63,151 bases of DNA, taken from NCBI GenBank assembly GCA_031292195.1, contig JARLHP010000078.1, positions 1 to 63,151 on the forward strand. Direction: 5' to 3'. The stretch's first letter is position 1. The number at the start of each line of letters is the position of its first letter. A program made the translations under genes and the position numbers. Shown piece by piece: positions 17,226 through 25,003 of this stretch. Under the pieces are notes generated by a model. It did no database searches. It saw nothing but the letters and a program-made list of their open reading frames with translations, and was not told the DNA's origin. The DNA comes from Syntrophobacteraceae bacterium (GTDB taxonomy: Bacteria > Desulfobacterota > Syntrophobacteria > Syntrophobacterales > Syntrophobacteraceae).

Positions 17226-18035
17226 TCAGGGCGCACGAGCCGTCCAGCCGGCATCCACCACGACCTGTCCGCCGGTCATACACTTCGAATCTTCGGTGCA
17301 AAGCCAGCGTACCGCCTGCCCGACGTCTTCGGGACAAATCTCCCGGTCTTTGAAGAGGTGTCCGGCGAAGAAATTCTGTTTGGCCTCTTCGGTTTCCATT
17401 CCGAATGCGCCGGCCAGACCGGCCATCATGTCCGTCCACACTGTACCGGGACAGACCACATTCACATTGATATTGTGATCGGCGGTCTCCATGGCGAGCG
17501 ACTTGGTCAACCCGATAATGCCGTGCTTCGCCGCACAGTAGTGGGATCCCATACCGAAGCCGCGAAGGCCCCCGACCGAAGAGATGTTCACCACTTTTCC
17601 GCCGTGTTGCTCGATCATATGGGGCACCACATGTTTACAGCACAGGAAGGTGCCCTTGAGATGGATATCGAGCATGTCGTCCCAGGCCTCTTCAGACATG
17701 TCCACCAAGGCTTCCAGACCGCCAATGCCCGCGTTGTTCACCAATATATCCACCTTGCCGAACGTATCCATGACCTGCTTGACCATCGCCTCCACATCCC
17801 CGGAATTGCGAACGTCGCACTCGATGCCAATGGCCTTTCGCCCCATCTGTTCCAATTCCCGCACTGCCCCGGCCATCGTCTCCGGGTTCGAGAGCTGATA
17901 CGGGGTGGTCTCGATGTCACGGCATATATCGGCGATGGCGATGTCCGCGCCCTCCCGGGCCAAACATCTGGCCGCGGCCAGACCATTTCCTCGCGCCCCT
18001 CCTGTAATGATGGCCACTTTGCCTTCGAGCTTCAT
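17226..18035 (-). CDS. Mycofactocin-coupled SDR family oxidoreductase
   Basis: 269 residues. Classical short-chain dehydrogenase: TGGARGNG cofactor motif near 10, NNAG near 95, catalytic Ser in NISSVGG and the YCAAK pair near 165. After strand 3 it carries the insertion DICRDIETTPYQLSNPETM, the mark of mycofactocin-coupled SDRs. In those enzymes NAD(H) stays bound and electrons leave through mycofactocin. The ATG at 18035 has GGAGGAG upstream. It is the first gene of the operon with mftA, mftB and mftC. The substrate is probably an alcohol or hydroxyacyl compound but cannot be specified. Confidence 0.9.
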   Translation of the reverse strand: MKLEGKVAIITGGARGNGLAAARCLAREGADIAIADICRDIETTPYQLSNPETMAGAVRELEQMGRKAIGIECDVRNSGDVEAMVKQVMDTFGKVDILVNNAGIGGLEALVDMSEEAWDDMLDIHLKGTFLCCKHVVPHMIEQHGGKVVNISSVGGLRGFGMGSHYCAAKHGIIGLTKSLAMETADHNINVNVVCPGTVWTDMMAGLAGAFGMETEEAKQNFFAGHLFKDREICPEDVGQAVRWLCTEDSKCMTGGQVVVDAGWTARAP

Positions 18036-18351
18036 GCCTTTTCTCCTCCACTTCCTGCGGGCGAAGCCCCAGGGCTCGGTCCCGCTCAATGTGTCCGATC
18101 GGCTGCGCCACGGCCATGCTTAACTCAACAACACTGCTGCAGGCCGGCCTCCCCCGGGTCCATTCTGTTCCAAGGGAAATTTATTGTAAGCGCGCCGGGT
18201 TAAGACTCACTCCGGTCCGATGGCCCCTGCCGCCGTGGTTCGGTGTGCCTGCCGCCTATCCGCCGAAGGCCTGCCCTTTTGACCGGCCGTCGTCTCCCGG
18301 CCGGTCAAAAAAAAAGAACTCTCTGTGTCGCCGTGGTGGATTTTCCTGTTT
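18036..18351. other. Spacer upstream of the SDR-mft-lar operon
   Basis: No gene is evident in these 316 bp. The part next to the SDR gene should hold the operon promoter, but I find no convincing -35/-10 or -24/-12 box. The far part contains copy A of the GACCGGCCG hairpin repeat. Confidence 0.5.
18277..18345 (-). repeat. Dispersed hairpin repeat, copy A
   Basis: A 13-bp perfect inverted repeat (TTTTGACCGGCCG, 8-nt loop, CGGCCGGTCAAAA) at 18277-18309. Beside it is a tract reading, on the minus strand, CCACCACGGCGACACAGAGAG. The same composite occurs at 56617 and 58870. The stem is followed by A rather than T in either direction, so it is not a canonical terminator. Confidence 0.8.
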
Positions 18352-18693
18352 TTAGTGTGAGACCAAATTTGCCGTGTGGCCTCCTCCGAACTTATGCGAC
18401 AGTTCCCGTAACATCTTGATATCTTCAGTGGCTACGTTGCCTCCGTACTCCGCCACCTGGAAGTCGAGTTCGTGCTGCAGGGAGGAAAGGATCATAAGAG
18501 CGTCCAGGTAATAGACCAGCTTCACATCGCCTTTGAAGTCATCTTTATACTTTTCGAGGAGCGAATCGGCGTCCAGTCCCTTCAGCATTTCCGCGTATCG
18601 GGCAAGGTCCAGACGGTTGCGCAAATAGTCGTCCATAAGGCCTAAGGCTCTGTTTACCAATTCAACTACTTCGTCATGCATGGGGTGATACAT
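18352..18693 (-). CDS. Hypothetical helical protein
   Basis: 113 residues, acidic and mostly helical by composition, with no cysteines and no membrane segment. I do not recognise the family. GAGG lies about 9 nt before the ATG. It follows three genes on the same strand (winged-helix protein, 119-residue protein, Mrp) with short gaps, suggesting one transcription unit. Confidence 0.65.
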   Translation of the reverse strand: MYHPMHDEVVELVNRALGLMDDYLRNRLDLARYAEMLKGLDADSLLEKYKDDFKGDVKLVYYLDALMILSSLQHELDFQVAEYGGNVATEDIKMLRELSHKFGGGHTANLVSH

Positions 18694-18726
18694 AAGAGCG
18701 CCCTCGCTTGCGTTTTGTTTTTCCGA

Positions 18727-19017
18727 TCATTCACTTGCCGCCAATGCTTCTTCGCCCTTCGGGGAAACCACAAACTTTACCATGAAGGTGTTTCCTTCAC
18801 TTCCGACCCTGCGCCGCTCCATCAACCCCATTTCCACCAGATTGCGAAGCCGCTCCTTTACGCCGGAAGACGATATCTTCAGCATTTGCGAAAGTGCGTG
18901 ACAATGGAATTCACCCGCTTTGCGGTGATGACACGAACCCGAGCAGTCGGTGCCTCCCTGCTCTTTTACTATCCTCAGTATGGCCAGAAGGTCTTCGCCG
19001 AGTCGCTCTGATTTCAT
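18727..19017 (-). CDS. Winged-helix transcriptional regulator with Cys/His insert
   Basis: 96 residues with a MarR/ArsR-like winged-helix core (LSQMLKISSSGVKERLRNLV as recognition region, then a basic wing ending FMVKFVVSPKGEEAL). Between helices 1 and 2 lies CSGSCHHRKAGEFHCH, a cluster of three Cys and three His that could bind a metal or Fe-S cluster. That suggests a metal or redox-responsive switch. Encoded 12 bp after a small gene of unknown function and near Mrp, an Fe-S carrier ATPase. Function inferred from fold only. Confidence 0.7.
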   Translation of the reverse strand: MKSERLGEDLLAILRIVKEQGGTDCSGSCHHRKAGEFHCHALSQMLKISSSGVKERLRNLVEMGLMERRRVGSEGNTFMVKFVVSPKGEEALAASE

Positions 19018-19029
19018 CGCCTTCCCCGT

Positions 19030-19389
19030 CTAGGTCATTCTGACTACGAAGTTCTTCGTCTTGTTTATAAGACCTCCGAGTTCCGCGCCCAGCTTATCGA
19101 CGGTTTCCAGGGCCGCCGCTTCGTTTCCGGCGGCGATCGATTCTTTCAACCGCAGGGCCATCTGGCCGCATTGCCAGGCGGTTTCACCGGCCTTGACCGT
19201 CTTCATATAGGCCCGCGAGGTCAGTGGCTCAATTTCGCGGCCCTGCTCCGTGCAAAGCACCCTTATCTTTTCGGCCGCGGGACTCGATAACCCGTTCAAG
19301 CTTCCTTCGACTTCCTTGAAGGTCCCCAGCATTTCCCTGATGAGGGTGGGACCCTTTCCAGCCACGTTGGGCATTGCCTGTTCCGTCAT
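19030..19389 (-). CDS. Hypothetical helical protein downstream of Mrp
   Basis: 119 residues from the ATG at 19389 (AAAGGAA upstream); an ATG 15 bp earlier is possible. Predicted alpha-helical, with single cysteines only. I do not recognise a family. It lies 18 bp after Mrp on the same strand, so it may act with Mrp or with the winged-helix protein that follows. Confidence 0.6.
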   Translation of the reverse strand: MTEQAMPNVAGKGPTLIREMLGTFKEVEGSLNGLSSPAAEKIRVLCTEQGREIEPLTSRAYMKTVKAGETAWQCGQMALRLKESIAAGNEAAALETVDKLGAELGGLINKTKNFVVRMT

Positions 19390-19407
19390 TTTTTTCCTTT
19401 CCATTCA

Positions 19408-20304
19408 CTAACGTTTATGAGCATCTCTGCCCTCAGCCCATTGGCGCTGCTTTACCACCACTTTCTCACGGGGCGGAAGCCGCCTGAGGATGTCGTCGGC
19501 TATTTTCACCATGGCCTGAGCGCTAAGAGAATCAGGGTTCTTGAAGACTATGGGGATACCGTCATCGGCGGCATCCGAGTACTGCCCGTCCAGAGGGATT
19601 CCTCCGAGAAAAGGAATATTGAACGTTTTCGCCAGTCTTTGTCCCCTGCCCTTGCCGAACAAAAATTCTTCCTTGCCGCAGTCGGGGCAGCGATACGAAC
19701 TCATGTTTTCTATAAGGCCAAGAATCGGGGCGTTAAGCTCCCGGGCCGCATTGATGGCCCGGCTGCACACCTGCGCCGATATTTCCTGAGGCGTGGTAAC
19801 CACCACCATGCCGTCCAGGCTGGGGATGGACTTCATGATCGTTATCGGTTCATCTCCCGTGCCCGGAGGCAGGTCGATGAAGAGAAAATCGAGCTCATGC
19901 CACCTGATGCTGCTCAGAAATTGCCTGATTACCCGCGCCTTGTATTGTCCCCGCCACATGATGGGCGTCATGTCGGTAGGCCAGATGAGGGCCACGGACA
20001 TGACCTTCAACCCATGGGGAGTAACCACCGGATCGATCCCGTGGCTTCCGTGCAGGATGTCTCTCATTTCGGTTTTGACGCCCACCATTTTGGGCACGCT
20101 GGGTCCGTGGACGTCTGCATCGAAGATGCCAACCTCCATTCCCCTCTTCTTCATGGCCGCCGCCAGGTTCACCACGGCGCTGGTCTTTCCCACCCCGCCC
20201 TTGCCGCTGATGATGGCGATCTTATAATTGACGTCTTTGGTGGCGTCTCTGATCGGCCCGTGCATCCTGTGCATTTCTTCCTTCGTCATTTCCGCGTGAT
20301 GCAT
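19408..20304 (-). CDS. mrp: Mrp/NBP35-family ATP-binding protein
   Basis: 298 residues from the ATG at 20304 (AGGAG 6 nt upstream). P-loop SGKGGVGKTS near 35, the IFDADVHGPS switch and the FIDLPPGTGDEP motif define the Mrp/ApbC family. The CXXC pair in YRCPDCG is the site where these homodimers hold a bridging 4Fe-4S cluster. The role is Fe-S cluster delivery to apo-proteins. Clients encoded nearby include the DUF362 ferredoxin-like proteins, MftC and the siroheme proteins. The DUF362 family domain at the usual N-terminus of long Mrp forms is missing, as in many anaerobes. Confidence 0.88.
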   Translation of the reverse strand: MHHAEMTKEEMHRMHGPIRDATKDVNYKIAIISGKGGVGKTSAVVNLAAAMKKRGMEVGIFDADVHGPSVPKMVGVKTEMRDILHGSHGIDPVVTPHGLKVMSVALIWPTDMTPIMWRGQYKARVIRQFLSSIRWHELDFLFIDLPPGTGDEPITIMKSIPSLDGMVVVTTPQEISAQVCSRAINAARELNAPILGLIENMSSYRCPDCGKEEFLFGKGRGQRLAKTFNIPFLGGIPLDGQYSDAADDGIPIVFKNPDSLSAQAMVKIADDILRRLPPREKVVVKQRQWAEGRDAHKR

Positions 20305-20363
20305 TTTGACTCCTGATATCGGATGGCAAGACTTGTGATGTCGGGTCTTTGGTTTCTGACCGA

Positions 20364-21476
20364 TCACTCGCTGATTAGGAGTTCACACATTGTGTTCCCC
20401 AGGGCCATTTTTTCCCCGTATTCCAACATTCGGGCAGGAGTATTTCCCGTAATGGCCAGGATTTTGTCCGACCCTTCATGGAGAACGTTGAGGTCTTGGG
20501 CTATCGAACCGGGAATGCCGGGGCTTCGCTGGATCACTTGCCACGTGACCCAGTCGAGGGCCACGGGGTCGGCTGAGGCCAGAATGCCCAGGTCGGGAAC
20601 GAACGGGATATCTGAAAAAGGATAGTCATCGCTCTGTGGAGTGACCGAATTGAGGAAATTTATGAAAAATGCTTTGCCTCTAAGGTTCTTCATTACGACT
20701 GCGGCCGCTTCCGCAACGCTTTCCTGGAACTCCGCGATCCCCGGGGGGGTGATGCTCATCGCCCCCTTCGGACAGCTCATGAAGCAGCCAAGGCAGCCGT
20801 TGCATATCCGCGGGTCGAAAGAGACCCTGGAACCGTCGTCGCTCAGGGCGCCGGTGGGGCAATAAGAAAGACATGCCCTGGAGCCGTCGCACCTGTTTTC
20901 GTCAAACCGCAGTTCGAGGCAGGAGTGGACTCGCGATTTCCCGGTACGGGTCAGAAGCCCCATCCCCAGGTTGTACACGGCCCCGGCTACTCCCACCAAC
21001 GGGTGGGCGGTAATATGAGAAAGGACGATCAGGTTCGAAATATCCAGGATCAGGCTTCCCAGTTCGACGCCCCCCAGGTGGTCGCCGTCCGAGGGACAAA
21101 ATCGGCCTTCTTCGTTGGTAAATCCTCCCGCCAGCATCATCTGGTTATCCAGCGCGTCACCAATACCGAAACCCTGTACGATGGCGCTGTCCGTCCACCC
21201 ATGGCCGTCGAACCGGGGGCCTTTGAACAAGCTCCCGCTGTCGGTCACCAGCGCCGTGGCGCCCCTCTCCCTGGCCTGCTCGAAGAGCGCGGTGACCGCT
21301 ACGGGCGGAAGAGCGTGGCCGTAGCCCAGTTCGCTGACGTTGGCCTTGATGGCCAGGCTTCGATTCGGGACCACCACGTCCGCCATCTCTTCCAGACTCA
21401 AAATGGACGCAATTTTGGCGGTAAGGCTCTTTTGGATGTTGGTGCTTCGCCCTTTGACCCAGTAGACTCGACTCAT
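20364..21476 (-). CDS. DUF362 protein with ferredoxin-like Fe-S motifs (1)
   Basis: 370 residues of the DUF362 family: an N-terminal domain (KANVSELGYGHALPP near 45), a ferredoxin insert and a C-terminal segment (DLGILASADPVALDWV). The second cluster motif is complete (CNGCLGCFMSCP). The first is degenerate (C-x5-C-x3-CP in CDGSRACLSYCP), so one site may be lost or altered. DUF362 proteins are cytoplasmic Fe-S proteins of unknown activity, common in anaerobes. It is the upstream partner of Mrp and 123 bp from a second DUF362 gene. Confidence 0.8.
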   Translation of the reverse strand: MSRVYWVKGRSTNIQKSLTAKIASILSLEEMADVVVPNRSLAIKANVSELGYGHALPPVAVTALFEQARERGATALVTDSGSLFKGPRFDGHGWTDSAIVQGFGIGDALDNQMMLAGGFTNEEGRFCPSDGDHLGGVELGSLILDISNLIVLSHITAHPLVGVAGAVYNLGMGLLTRTGKSRVHSCLELRFDENRCDGSRACLSYCPTGALSDDGSRVSFDPRICNGCLGCFMSCPKGAMSITPPGIAEFQESVAEAAAVVMKNLRGKAFFINFLNSVTPQSDDYPFSDIPFVPDLGILASADPVALDWVTWQVIQRSPGIPGSIAQDLNVLHEGSDKILAITGNTPARMLEYGEKMALGNTMCELLISE

Positions 21477-21532
21477 AGACGTTTTCCCATTTCCCTGGCC
21501 CTCATCAGGCCCAAGGCTATCTGATTATTTCA

Positions 21533-21584
21533 GGGCGGGTCGGCGACCCGCCCCTCCCATTCGCTTGCCGGTCGAGCCGGCAAG
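21533..21584 (-). terminator. Two GC-rich hairpins between the DUF362 genes
   Basis: GGGCGGGTCG/CGACCCGCCC (21533-21553) and CTTGCCGG/CCGGCAAG (21565-21584) lie just after the stop of the gene at 21600. They could end or attenuate transcription. No good T-tract follows, so this is tentative. Confidence 0.4.
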
Positions 21585-21599
21585 TTTTGGGATAAAGTC

Positions 21600-22958
21600 C
21601 TATTGGGCCGTCGGATCGAACTGTTTCCAGTTTTTCAGCCACTCCGGCAGATTTTCTCTTTTGAACGGCAAGAATTCGCGAGCCAGATGATGGTTTTTGA
21701 ATATCTGGCGCATCGGTTTGACAGTCATCGGGGTCTTACGGATTTGCCACTTGGAGATATTTTCCGGATTGAGTTCAGGTTCGTAGACCACCAGCTCATA
21801 GTTCGTGGTGCCCATTCCGATCTTCTCGCCCGCCTTGAGTTGAATCCTGGGGGTAAAAGCGTTTACTGCCTTGAATTTGTCTTCCCCCGGTTTTAGACCC
21901 AGCTCTTCGGCGCGGGACGTGGGCATTATGGGCGCCTTGTCGATCATGTCGCAGACAGCCGAATCGATGGCCACCGGGTCTTTGGATGCAAACACGCCTA
22001 CATCGGGCACCACCGGCATACCACCCCACGGGAAGCAGTCACATTCCGGGCAGATGTCCACCGCATAGGACATATAGCCGATCTTGCCGGGTTTGAAGGT
22101 CTTTATGCAGCCAAATGCGGCGTCGGCCATGGCGATCTGGGCCAGCGGGAAGTAATCGTCGCGGAAACCGATGCCCTCCATGCCGGTGAACATGCAGGTG
22201 ACCTGGCAGGAATAGCACAGGGCGCACTTGGCATAGTCTATCACCACACCTTCCGGGGTTACCGTGATGGCCTCGTCGGGGCAGCTGTCTTCGCACATCT
22301 TGGAATAGGGACACTCGGTGCCTCTGCAGGCCTCCTTGTTTACCTTGGGGTAGCCGATGGCGTCTTCCGGGTCGCCCCAGAAAGCCAGGTGGGTCTGGTA
22401 CTTGCCGCGCTTTGACTGCGCCCCTATTCCGAAGTTTTTGATGCAGCCGCCAAAGGCGGTGATCGGATGCCCCTTGGCATGGGCCAGGTTGATGCACGCA
22501 TCCGCTTCGTACATGCCCCGTCCGATATAGGTCTCTTTCAAAATGTTGCCCTCGGGGAGTTCGATCCTCAGATCGTCTTCGCCCGAAAACCCGTCCGCGA
22601 TCACGAAAGGAGCCTGAAGGCTTGCCGGGTTGTGGCCGTGCCGATTGGCCCCTTCCATCGCCAGCTGGCCGGTGCAGCGGTTATTGTAGAGGTGGTAGGT
22701 GAGGGTGGTGGTGTCGGTTACAAACGGTCTTCCGCCGCATGCCTTGACTTCTTCGATAATAGCCGCGACGAACTCGGGGCGCAAACAGTGGGTGCGGTTC
22801 CACTCACCCTGGTGAATCTTTATGGCGACGCTGTCGTCTTTTTCTATACATTTGTCCAAGCCCGCCAAATAGAAAAGATCCTTGGCCTTGCAGATCGTGC
22901 TCTCCGTCCAGTTGGTGGCGTTGGCGCCGGCGAACCAGACTTTTGAAGTCTTAGCCAT
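21600..22958 (-). CDS. DUF362 protein with ferredoxin-like Fe-S motifs (2)
   Basis: 452 residues, longer than its neighbour. DUF362 core with KIHQGEWNRTHCLRPEF near 48 and a ferredoxin insert near 215-260 (CRGTECPYSKMCEDSCP and CALCYSCQVTC). The C-terminal domain has VPDVGVFASKDPVAIDSAVCDM. The extra C-terminal 80 residues are basic. A possible sigma-54 promoter and an inverted repeat lie upstream (22998-23098), next to the sigma-54 activator gene. The reaction is unknown; an electron-transfer or Fe-S role is inferred. Confidence 0.8.
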   Translation of the reverse strand: MAKTSKVWFAGANATNWTESTICKAKDLFYLAGLDKCIEKDDSVAIKIHQGEWNRTHCLRPEFVAAIIEEVKACGGRPFVTDTTTLTYHLYNNRCTGQLAMEGANRHGHNPASLQAPFVIADGFSGEDDLRIELPEGNILKETYIGRGMYEADACINLAHAKGHPITAFGGCIKNFGIGAQSKRGKYQTHLAFWGDPEDAIGYPKVNKEACRGTECPYSKMCEDSCPDEAITVTPEGVVIDYAKCALCYSCQVTCMFTGMEGIGFRDDYFPLAQIAMADAAFGCIKTFKPGKIGYMSYAVDICPECDCFPWGGMPVVPDVGVFASKDPVAIDSAVCDMIDKAPIMPTSRAEELGLKPGEDKFKAVNAFTPRIQLKAGEKIGMGTTNYELVVYEPELNPENISKWQIRKTPMTVKPMRQIFKNHHLAREFLPFKRENLPEWLKNWKQFDPTAQ

Positions 22959-22997
22959 TCTGTCTTCTCCTGTAAGTGGTGGTCGTCAGAAAGTAGC

Positions 22998-23012
22998 GCA
23001 GTGTGCCGCCCA
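22998..23012 (-). promoter_or_regulatory. Possible sigma-54 promoter (-24/-12)
   Basis: On the minus strand TGGGCGG-CACA-CTGC has GG and GC in the correct 10-nt spacing and matches 8 of 11 consensus positions of TGGCACG-N4-TTGC. It lies about 40 bp before the start of the DUF362 gene. A sigma-54 activator gene is divergent-side adjacent at 23573-24910. Confidence 0.4.
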
Positions 23013-23078
23013 AAGAGCCCGGGCCTATATTTCAAAAGCTCCTGGTGGCCCTTTGAGCGATTGTCTCCAGTTACACTT

Positions 23079-23098
23079 GTTCCACTAGCCGTTGGAAC
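23079..23098. promoter_or_regulatory. Inverted repeat, possible activator site
   Basis: GTTCCA-N8-TGGAAC, a perfect 6-bp dyad, located about 70 bp upstream of the possible sigma-54 promoter. That is the usual place for an NtrC-type enhancer site. Confidence 0.45.
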
Positions 23099-23507
23099 AC
23101 TAACCGCCGTATCATCCCCCTTTCGTCCTTAACTTTGGGTGAAGGGCTGCCGGTAACTGAGACTTCGAGCTGGATCGGTCAGCATGTTACTTTTAGACGG
23201 AGAGGCTGTAACCACACCCCCAATCACCACCTTCGCACCGGCGAAGTGTCAAGGAAAGATAAAGCAACCTTGAGCAAGGTCTGTGCCCGTGCCTGCGGGA
23301 TGGGCGCCAGGGACTCCGGGATTGACTGTTTATCCTCTACTTTCAATGGGATAGAGGGAAGTGGGAGCGGGGGTGTCAAATGGGGAAGGGATTATCCGCG
23401 CGCCTGGAAACGGCGCCTGTGTTAGATGCTCCCTCCCGCAGGGGGGGCTAGGGCAGGGCAACTAGTTGAAAAAGAAAGAAAAATAAGATATTGAGGCCCG
23501 TGGGGTC
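23099..23507. other. Gene-free stretch
   Basis: No credible reading frame, RNA gene or strong repeat is visible here. The open frame at 23135-23425 has atypical composition and no ribosome binding site. Confidence 0.4.
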
Positions 23508-23546
23508 GAAAGGGGCTTTTCGCCGCAATGACGAAACGCCCCTTTC
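23508..23546 (-). terminator. Hairpin after the sigma-54 regulator gene
   Basis: GAAAGGGGC/GCCCCTTTC stem with an inner extension, 27 bp beyond the stop of the response regulator. A likely terminator, though the following T-tract is weak. Confidence 0.55.
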
Positions 23547-23572
23547 CCGGGCAGAAGGTCCGGCAGGAGAAA

Positions 23573-24910
23573 CTATGGGAAAACCTTGTGTTTGTGGAGT
23601 TTTTTGTAGAGGGTTTTGCGGTTGATCCCCAGGATTTCGGCGGCCTTGCTCTGATTGCCTCCGGCCGAGTCCAGGACCTCTATGATATGGTCTTTTTCAA
23701 GTTCTTCCAGGGTTTGCAGTTGACGGGGCGGCGCCTTCCGGTTGGCCAGAATCTGCGAGGGCAGGTGCTCGGGCATTATGGTCCCCGACACGGCGAAGAT
23801 CATCGCTTTATTTATGACCGATCTCAGCTCCCTCACATTTCCCGGCCAACTGTAGTCTCTCAACACCTGCAGGGTTTCCGGGTGCATGGTGGCCTGGAGA
23901 CCCCGGTGTTCCGTTTTCAAGAAATGAGAAACCAGGCATTCGATATCTTCCGGGCGGTTTCTAAGCGGTGGAATGGTGATGTCGATAACACCCATGCGGT
24001 AGAAAAGGTCCTCGCGGAAGGCGCCCCTGTGGACCGCATCGCTCAGATCCATGTTGGTCGCCAGGATTAACCTGGTATCGACCTCAACCTCCCTGGTTTC
24101 GCCAACACGTCGGAATTTTCTGGTTTCCAGGAAACGGAGGAATTTTTTCTGTAATTCCATGTCTATATTGCCGATTTCATCCAGGAAAAGCGATCCCCCG
24201 TGGCTTTGCTCCACCAAGCCGGTTTTCCTTTCCCCCGCTCCCGAAAAGGCCCCCTTGCCGTGTCCGTACAGCTCGCTTTCCGCCAGGTTCTTGTTTAAAA
24301 GGCCGCAGTCGATGGTAACCAAGGGGCCGTGCCTGCGGAAGCTGGCCGAGTGGATCTGGGAGGCAAGCACATCCTTGCCCGCGCCTGTCTCGCCCTGGAT
24401 AAGAATGGAGCTGTCGGTGGGGGCCGCCTTTTCCACAAGATCATATACCGCTCGCATCGATCTGCTGGGGCAGCGCAATGAACTGAGGCCTTTATCCCCA
24501 CCTTTCACCCTTTCGGGCCGGGTGCACGCGCAGGCCTCATCCGCTGAATCGGCTATCGCCCGTTTGACCAGGCCCTGGAGTTCGTCCAGTTTAAACGGCT
24601 TGGTAATGTACTCCCTGGCCCCCAGTTTTAAAGACTCCACCGCCGTTTTGATGTCGCCATAGCCCGTGATCATCAGCACCTCGGGAGCCGGGCATCTTTT
24701 TTTCACTCGCCGCAACACCTCGATGCCGTTCATCCTGGGCAGCTTTATGTCCAAAAGCACAACATCGAAGGGTTCGTTGTCCAGGAGTTTGAGGCCTTCC
24801 TGTCCATCCCTGGCGGTCTTTACCTCGTAGCCTTCCAGGGTAAATTCACTTTCAATCAGGTGTCTAATGTTTTGCTCGTCGTCTATGGCCAGAATCTTTC
24901 CAGGACTCAT
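23573..24910 (-). CDS. Sigma-54-dependent response regulator (NtrC type)
   Basis: 445 residues: receiver (1-120; acidic DDE near 9, phosphoacceptor Asp in VVLLDIKLP, Lys in ITKPFKL), AAA+ domain (145-380; GETGAGKD Walker A, FLDEIGNI Walker B) and a C-terminal Fis-type helix-turn-helix (KAAEILGINRKTLYKKLHKH). The sigma-54 contact loop reads GAFSGA instead of the usual GAFTGA, a conservative change. AGGAG precedes the ATG. The probable partner kinase is encoded 93 bp upstream on the same strand. Targets are likely nearby genes with -24/-12 promoters. Confidence 0.92.
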   Translation of the reverse strand: MSPGKILAIDDEQNIRHLIESEFTLEGYEVKTARDGQEGLKLLDNEPFDVVLLDIKLPRMNGIEVLRRVKKRCPAPEVLMITGYGDIKTAVESLKLGAREYITKPFKLDELQGLVKRAIADSADEACACTRPERVKGGDKGLSSLRCPSRSMRAVYDLVEKAAPTDSSILIQGETGAGKDVLASQIHSASFRRHGPLVTIDCGLLNKNLAESELYGHGKGAFSGAGERKTGLVEQSHGGSLFLDEIGNIDMELQKKFLRFLETRKFRRVGETREVEVDTRLILATNMDLSDAVHRGAFREDLFYRMGVIDITIPPLRNRPEDIECLVSHFLKTEHRGLQATMHPETLQVLRDYSWPGNVRELRSVINKAMIFAVSGTIMPEHLPSQILANRKAPPRQLQTLEELEKDHIIEVLDSAGGNQSKAAEILGINRKTLYKKLHKHKVFP

Positions 24911-25003
24911 TACGAAGCTCCTCTCGCTTCTTTTGCCACTTTCCCGAATCGCGGGCCGGCCGCAAAACGACTGAGGCTCCGCAACCCGTAAGCTCCACGG
25001 CTC

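Noticed and set aside
18277-18309. Rho-independent terminator
   Set aside because: The stem is followed by A, not T, on either strand, and the same element recurs in unrelated places.
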